Source of the DNA: Candidatus Bathyarchaeota archaeon
GTDB taxonomy: Archaea; Thermoproteota; Bathyarchaeia; TCS64
NCBI GenBank assembly: GCA_030691555.1
Contig: JAUYEB010000042.1
Location: 1-6,904, forward strand
Length of the DNA stretch: 6,904 nt
Direction of reading: 5' to 3'
The position numbers and the translations under genes are program-made. Below the pieces are notes generated by a model. It saw only the letters and a list, made by a program, of their open reading frames with translations. It did not search any database and had not been told where the DNA came from. Below, in pieces: positions 4,391-6,904 of the stretch; the first letter of the stretch is position 1, and every line of letters begins with the position of its first letter.

Positions 4391-6489
4391 TGCCGGAATT
4401 CGACGTAATGCAGGGCAACAAGGCCCTAGCGTACGGCGTGAAGCTCGCGCGGGTCGAGGTCATACCCGCCTACCCGATCACGCCGCAGACGACCATCATC
4501 GAATACCTCGCCGAGTTCGTCGCAAACGGCGAGCTCGACGCCGAGTACATCCACGCGGACGGCGAGCACAGCTGCATGGCCATGGCCGTCGGCGCCTCCC
4601 TAGCGGGGGCGCGCGTATTCACGTCCACGTGCAGCCAGGGCCTCGCCTACATGCACGAGGTCGTCGCCCAGGCGGTCAACTACAGGACGCCCCTTCTCCT
4701 CGGGGTGGCCAACAGGACGCTCGGATGGTACTGGAGCCTCGGCCCCGACTACAGCGACATCATGCCCGAGCTCAACCTCGGCTGGCTAGTCAACTTCGCC
4801 GAGAGCAACCAGGAGGTACTCGACATGACCCTCCAGCTCTACAAGATAGCGGAGGACTACCGCGTCCTCCTCCCCACGATGATGAGCCTGGACGGCTTCT
4901 TCCTGAGCTACAGCCAGGAGAGGGTCTGGATGCCCGACCAGGGGCTGGTCGACAAGTGGCTGCCGCCCTACAAGGCGCCCTACCCGGTGGACCCGACGAT
5001 CAACGACAAGTTCCCCACGGCGAGCATCCCCCCAGTGATGCACACGCCCATGAGGCGCATCTACGAGGAGATACTCCAGGACAGCAGGGCGGTCATCAAG
5101 GAGGTCGACGCCAGCTTCGGGAAGACCTTCGGCCGCAGCTACGGCGGGCTCGTCGAGGAGTACAAGACCGAGGGCGCGGAGGCGCTCCTAGTCACAATGG
5201 GAAGCATGACGACCGCCGGGCGCCGAGCCATAGACAAGCTGCGCGCCGAGGGCGAGAAGATAGGGCTCGTCAAGCTCCGCTTCATGCGCCCCTTCCCCGA
5301 CGTCGAGATCAGGGAGATCGCTGGGAAAGTCAAGGCGATGGGTGTAGTGGACCGCATGATGCTCCACGGCACACGCGGCGGAGGCGCATTCCAGGACATC
5401 AAGGGCGCCCTCTACAACAGCGACGTCAAGATACCCCTCCAGGGATTCGTCACCGGCATGGGCGGCGAGGACATACCCATCGACGACATGTACATGATGG
5501 GCAAGAAGGTCCTCGCAGTCGCCAAGGCGAAGCGCGTCGAGAAGGAGGTCGAGTTCATAGAGCACAAGTTCCCCGGCATGGGCAAGCCCGTCGAGGTCGA
5601 GTGGGCGGAGCCCATCTACCCCGGCAGCGACGGCTGCGCCGGCTGCGGCGCCAGCATAGTAGTCAGGCGCCTCCTCAAGGTCCTCGGACCCAACACGATA
5701 GTCATCAACCCGCCCAGCTGCAGCGGGGTCAACTACGGCCAGGCCGTACGCGTCCCGTGGATACTCGCAAACTTTGCCGCGGCCGCCGCCTACGAGACAG
5801 GCGTCTACCGCGCCATGAAGCACAAGGGCAAGGCGGACAAGGTCTACATCACCAGCTTCGCCGGGGACGGTGGCACCGCCGACATCGGGCTGCAGAGCCT
5901 CTCCGGCGCCGCGGAGCGCGGCGAGCCGATAATCTGGCTCTGCTACGACAACGAGGCCTACATGAACACGGGCATACAGCGCAGCGGCTCGACCCCCATG
6001 CTCGCGGCCACCACCACCACGCCCGCCGGGAAGTTCATCCCCGGCAAGCAGGTGAGGCGCAAGAACCTCGAGATGATCATGGCGGCGCACAGGATACCCT
6101 ACATCGCGACGGCGAGCCTCAGCTACCTCCCCGACTTCGAGAGGAAGGTTAAGAAGGCGGTCGAGGTGACTCAGGCGGGGAAGGGCCTCGCCTTCCTCCA
6201 CGTGCAGCAGCCGTGCGCCACGGGCTGGTACTTCCCGGAGAGCAAGACTGTGGAGATGGGGAAGCTCGCAGTCCAGACGGGCAGCTGGCCGCTCATGGAG
6301 ATAGACGAGGGGAACTTCAAGCTCAACCTCAAGCCGAAGGAGCTGCGCCCAATAGCGGAGTACCTGAAGCCCCAGGGGCGGTTCCGCCACCTCACGGATG
6401 ACCAGATAGAGTTCATCCAGAGGGACGTGCAGGCCGAGTGGAGCGCCATCCTCGAGCTGGAGAAGAGGGGGCGCTTCCCCGGTTACTAG
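4390..6489 (+). CDS. porAB: Pyruvate/2-oxoacid:ferredoxin oxidoreductase, fused alpha-beta subunit (699 aa)
   Basis: One open frame joins two subunits that are normally separate. Residues 1 to about 378 are alpha: YPITPQT (28-34, with T31), the thiamine-contacting E59 in GEHS, R109 in ANRTLG (T31 and R109 fit the pyruvate-binding Thr/Arg pair of known enzymes), GSMTTAGR (271-278), RPFP (300-303) and VVDR (319-322). Residues from about 410 to 699 are beta: the [4Fe-4S] ligands C416, C419, C444 and C609, and the thiamine diphosphate motif from GDG (492-494) to DNEAYMNTG (520-528). The join (378-410) is a normal alpha tail running into a normal beta head. It has no stop and no ribosome binding site before the internal M397. 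The complex would oxidise pyruvate and coenzyme A to acetyl-CoA and CO2 while reducing ferredoxin, in the cytoplasm. IQRSGSTP after the thiamine motif is pyruvate-like, but a broader 2-oxoacid range is possible. ATG 4390 is the true start; the same frame is open upstream only as an antisense-like shadow over delta. Confidence 0.93.
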   Translation: MPEFDVMQGNKALAYGVKLARVEVIPAYPITPQTTIIEYLAEFVANGELDAEYIHADGEHSCMAMAVGASLAGARVFTSTCSQGLAYMHEVVAQAVNYRTPLLLGVANRTLGWYWSLGPDYSDIMPELNLGWLVNFAESNQEVLDMTLQLYKIAEDYRVLLPTMMSLDGFFLSYSQERVWMPDQGLVDKWLPPYKAPYPVDPTINDKFPTASIPPVMHTPMRRIYEEILQDSRAVIKEVDASFGKTFGRSYGGLVEEYKTEGAEALLVTMGSMTTAGRRAIDKLRAEGEKIGLVKLRFMRPFPDVEIREIAGKVKAMGVVDRMMLHGTRGGGAFQDIKGALYNSDVKIPLQGFVTGMGGEDIPIDDMYMMGKKVLAVAKAKRVEKEVEFIEHKFPGMGKPVEVEWAEPIYPGSDGCAGCGASIVVRRLLKVLGPNTIVINPPSCSGVNYGQAVRVPWILANFAAAAAYETGVYRAMKHKGKADKVYITSFAGDGGTADIGLQSLSGAAERGEPIIWLCYDNEAYMNTGIQRSGSTPMLAATTTTPAGKFIPGKQVRRKNLEMIMAAHRIPYIATASLSYLPDFERKVKKAVEVTQAGKGLAFLHVQQPCATGWYFPESKTVEMGKLAVQTGSWPLMEIDEGNFKLNLKPKELRPIAEYLKPQGRFRHLTDDQIEFIQRDVQAEWSAILELEKRGRFPGY

Positions 6490-6512
6490 CCACCCTTTCA
6501 TCGGGGTTCAAG

Positions 6513-6520
6513 TATTATAT
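6513..6520 (+). promoter_or_regulatory. TATA box of the DUF917 gene
   Basis: TATTATAT stands out in a GC-rich background, centred about 36 bases before the ATG at 6553. Transcription would start near 6543, leaving a leader of about 10 bases. This fits the lack of a good Shine-Dalgarno before that ATG and shows that the gene is not simply the fourth member of the oxidoreductase operon. Confidence 0.5.
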
Positions 6521-6532
6521 CTGGACCCCCGC

Positions 6533-6537
6533 TTTTT
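6533..6537 (+). terminator. Possible oligo-T terminator of the oxidoreductase operon
   Basis: A run of five T (GCTTTTTCTA) lies 43 bases after the stop of the fused subunit gene, the only T-run in this gap. Archaeal RNA polymerase can stop at short T-runs without a hairpin. It falls between the TATA box and the expected start of the next transcript, so it would end the first transcript without blocking the second. Confidence 0.3.
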
Positions 6538-6552
6538 CTAGTCTGGATACTC

Positions 6553-6904
6553 ATGCCAAGGAAGATGACGGTCGAGGACGTTGAGGCGTTAACCATCGGT
6601 GGTACCATACTCGGTGGTGGGGGTGGGGGCTGGCCCTCCGAGGGGCGAGCCGCCGGTATGCTCGCCACGGAGCTCGGCGGGGTCGAGCTCTGGAGCCCCG
6701 ATGAGACGCCACCCGAGTGGAACGTGATCACGGTCGCGGCCCTAGGCGCCCCGACGCAGAGGGGGGAGACGAAGGCGCGCCACTTCATACGCGCCGTACA
6801 GATGCTCTGGGAGGCCGGCGTCGAGTTCGACGGCGTCATAGCCGCTGAGAACGGGGGCCAGAACAGCTTCGGCGGATGGATACCCGCCGCTGCGCTCGGG
6901 TTGC
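6553..6904 (+). CDS. DUF917 / S-methyl-thiohydantoin desulfurase-like protein (N-terminal part, cut by window edge)
   Basis: The first 117 codons are present. They show the DUF917 pattern: an N-terminal helix (TVEDVEALTIGGTIL, residues 6-20), the glycine loop GGGGGG (21-26), GAPTQRGE (65-72) and IAAENGGQNSFGGWIPAAALGL (96-117), which matches the family's 'E-GG-N' followed by an alanine-rich helix. The Pfam domain is now named after a member acting on S-methyl thiohydantoins, and relatives often neighbour hydantoinases. The substrate here is unknown and the catalytic C-terminal half is outside the window. ATG at 6553 is favoured by the TATA box 36 bases upstream; ATG 6565 is an alternative. 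A second subunit or hydantoinase gene might follow beyond the edge, but this cannot be seen. Confidence 0.75.
   Translation, partial: MPRKMTVEDVEALTIGGTILGGGGGGWPSEGRAAGMLATELGGVELWSPDETPPEWNVITVAALGAPTQRGETKARHFIRAVQMLWEAGVEFDGVIAAENGGQNSFGGWIPAAALGL

Noticed and set aside
4629..6152. 507-aa plus-strand frame overlapping the fused oxidoreductase gene
   Set aside because: A shifted-frame shadow rich in R, H, Q and P with no recognisable domain; the true frame carries all catalytic residues.
5188..6501. Long minus-strand open frame (437 aa) opposite the fused oxidoreductase gene
   Set aside because: It is a mirror of a GC-rich gene with strong third-position bias. Its composition (rich in L, V, A, R, D, H) shows no family motifs, and the plus strand has a complete, motif-rich enzyme.
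6611..6630. G-rich run resembling a quadruplex motif at the start of the DUF917 gene
   Set aside because: It simply encodes the conserved glycine loop of the family, with GC-rich codon choice.
1..6904. CRISPR arrays, tRNA or rRNA genes, insertion sequences
   Set aside because: I saw no regularly spaced repeats, no tRNA-like cloverleaf with a TTCGA-type loop, no rRNA signature and no transposase or terminal inverted repeats. Almost all of the window is coding, with no gap over 300 bases.

Overview
This window looks like part of a GC-rich archaeal chromosome, probably a thermophilic member of the Thermoproteota/TACK group. Three things point that way. Arginine is often AGG and isoleucine often ATA, and several starts are TTG. 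AT-rich TATA-like boxes sit about 25-40 bases before genes that lack a Shine-Dalgarno (SD), while genes inside operons carry good GGAGG/GAGGTGA sites. The pyruvate:ferredoxin oxidoreductase is built from separate gamma and delta subunits, as in archaea. The lineage is inferred and no marker gene is present.

Left part (1-935): a minus-strand gene is cut by the left edge and starts like an N-acyl-D-amino-acid deacylase or related amidohydrolase. Diverging from it is a tandem pair of small plus-strand paralogues (118 and 114 aa), 47% identical over 96 ungapped residues. I recognise no family for them. A strong hairpin covers the likely ribosome binding site of the first.

Centre (937-3338): a minus-strand run of three genes encodes a PLP-dependent class I/II aminotransferase, then a flavodoxin-domain protein, then an iron-sulfur flavoprotein with a compact four-cysteine motif. 

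Right part (3339-6489): across a 216-base divergent promoter region lies a tight plus-strand operon for a pyruvate-type 2-oxoacid:ferredoxin oxidoreductase. It has gamma, then delta (two [4Fe-4S] clusters), then one 699-aa polypeptide joining the alpha and beta subunits, which are usually separate. The genes overlap by 4 and 1 bases. After its own TATA box, the beginning of a DUF917 / S-methyl-thiohydantoin-desulfurase-like gene runs off the right edge.

Taken together, the genes suggest peptide or amino-acid catabolism. A deacylase and a DUF917 protein could free or process unusual amino acids, the aminotransferase would make 2-oxoacids, and the oxidoreductase would turn these into acyl-CoA while reducing ferredoxin. 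The flavodoxin-like and iron-sulfur flavoproteins could accept or redistribute the electrons. This pathway link is inferred from families and layout. The most notable points are the alpha-beta fusion and the unrecognised paralogue pair.
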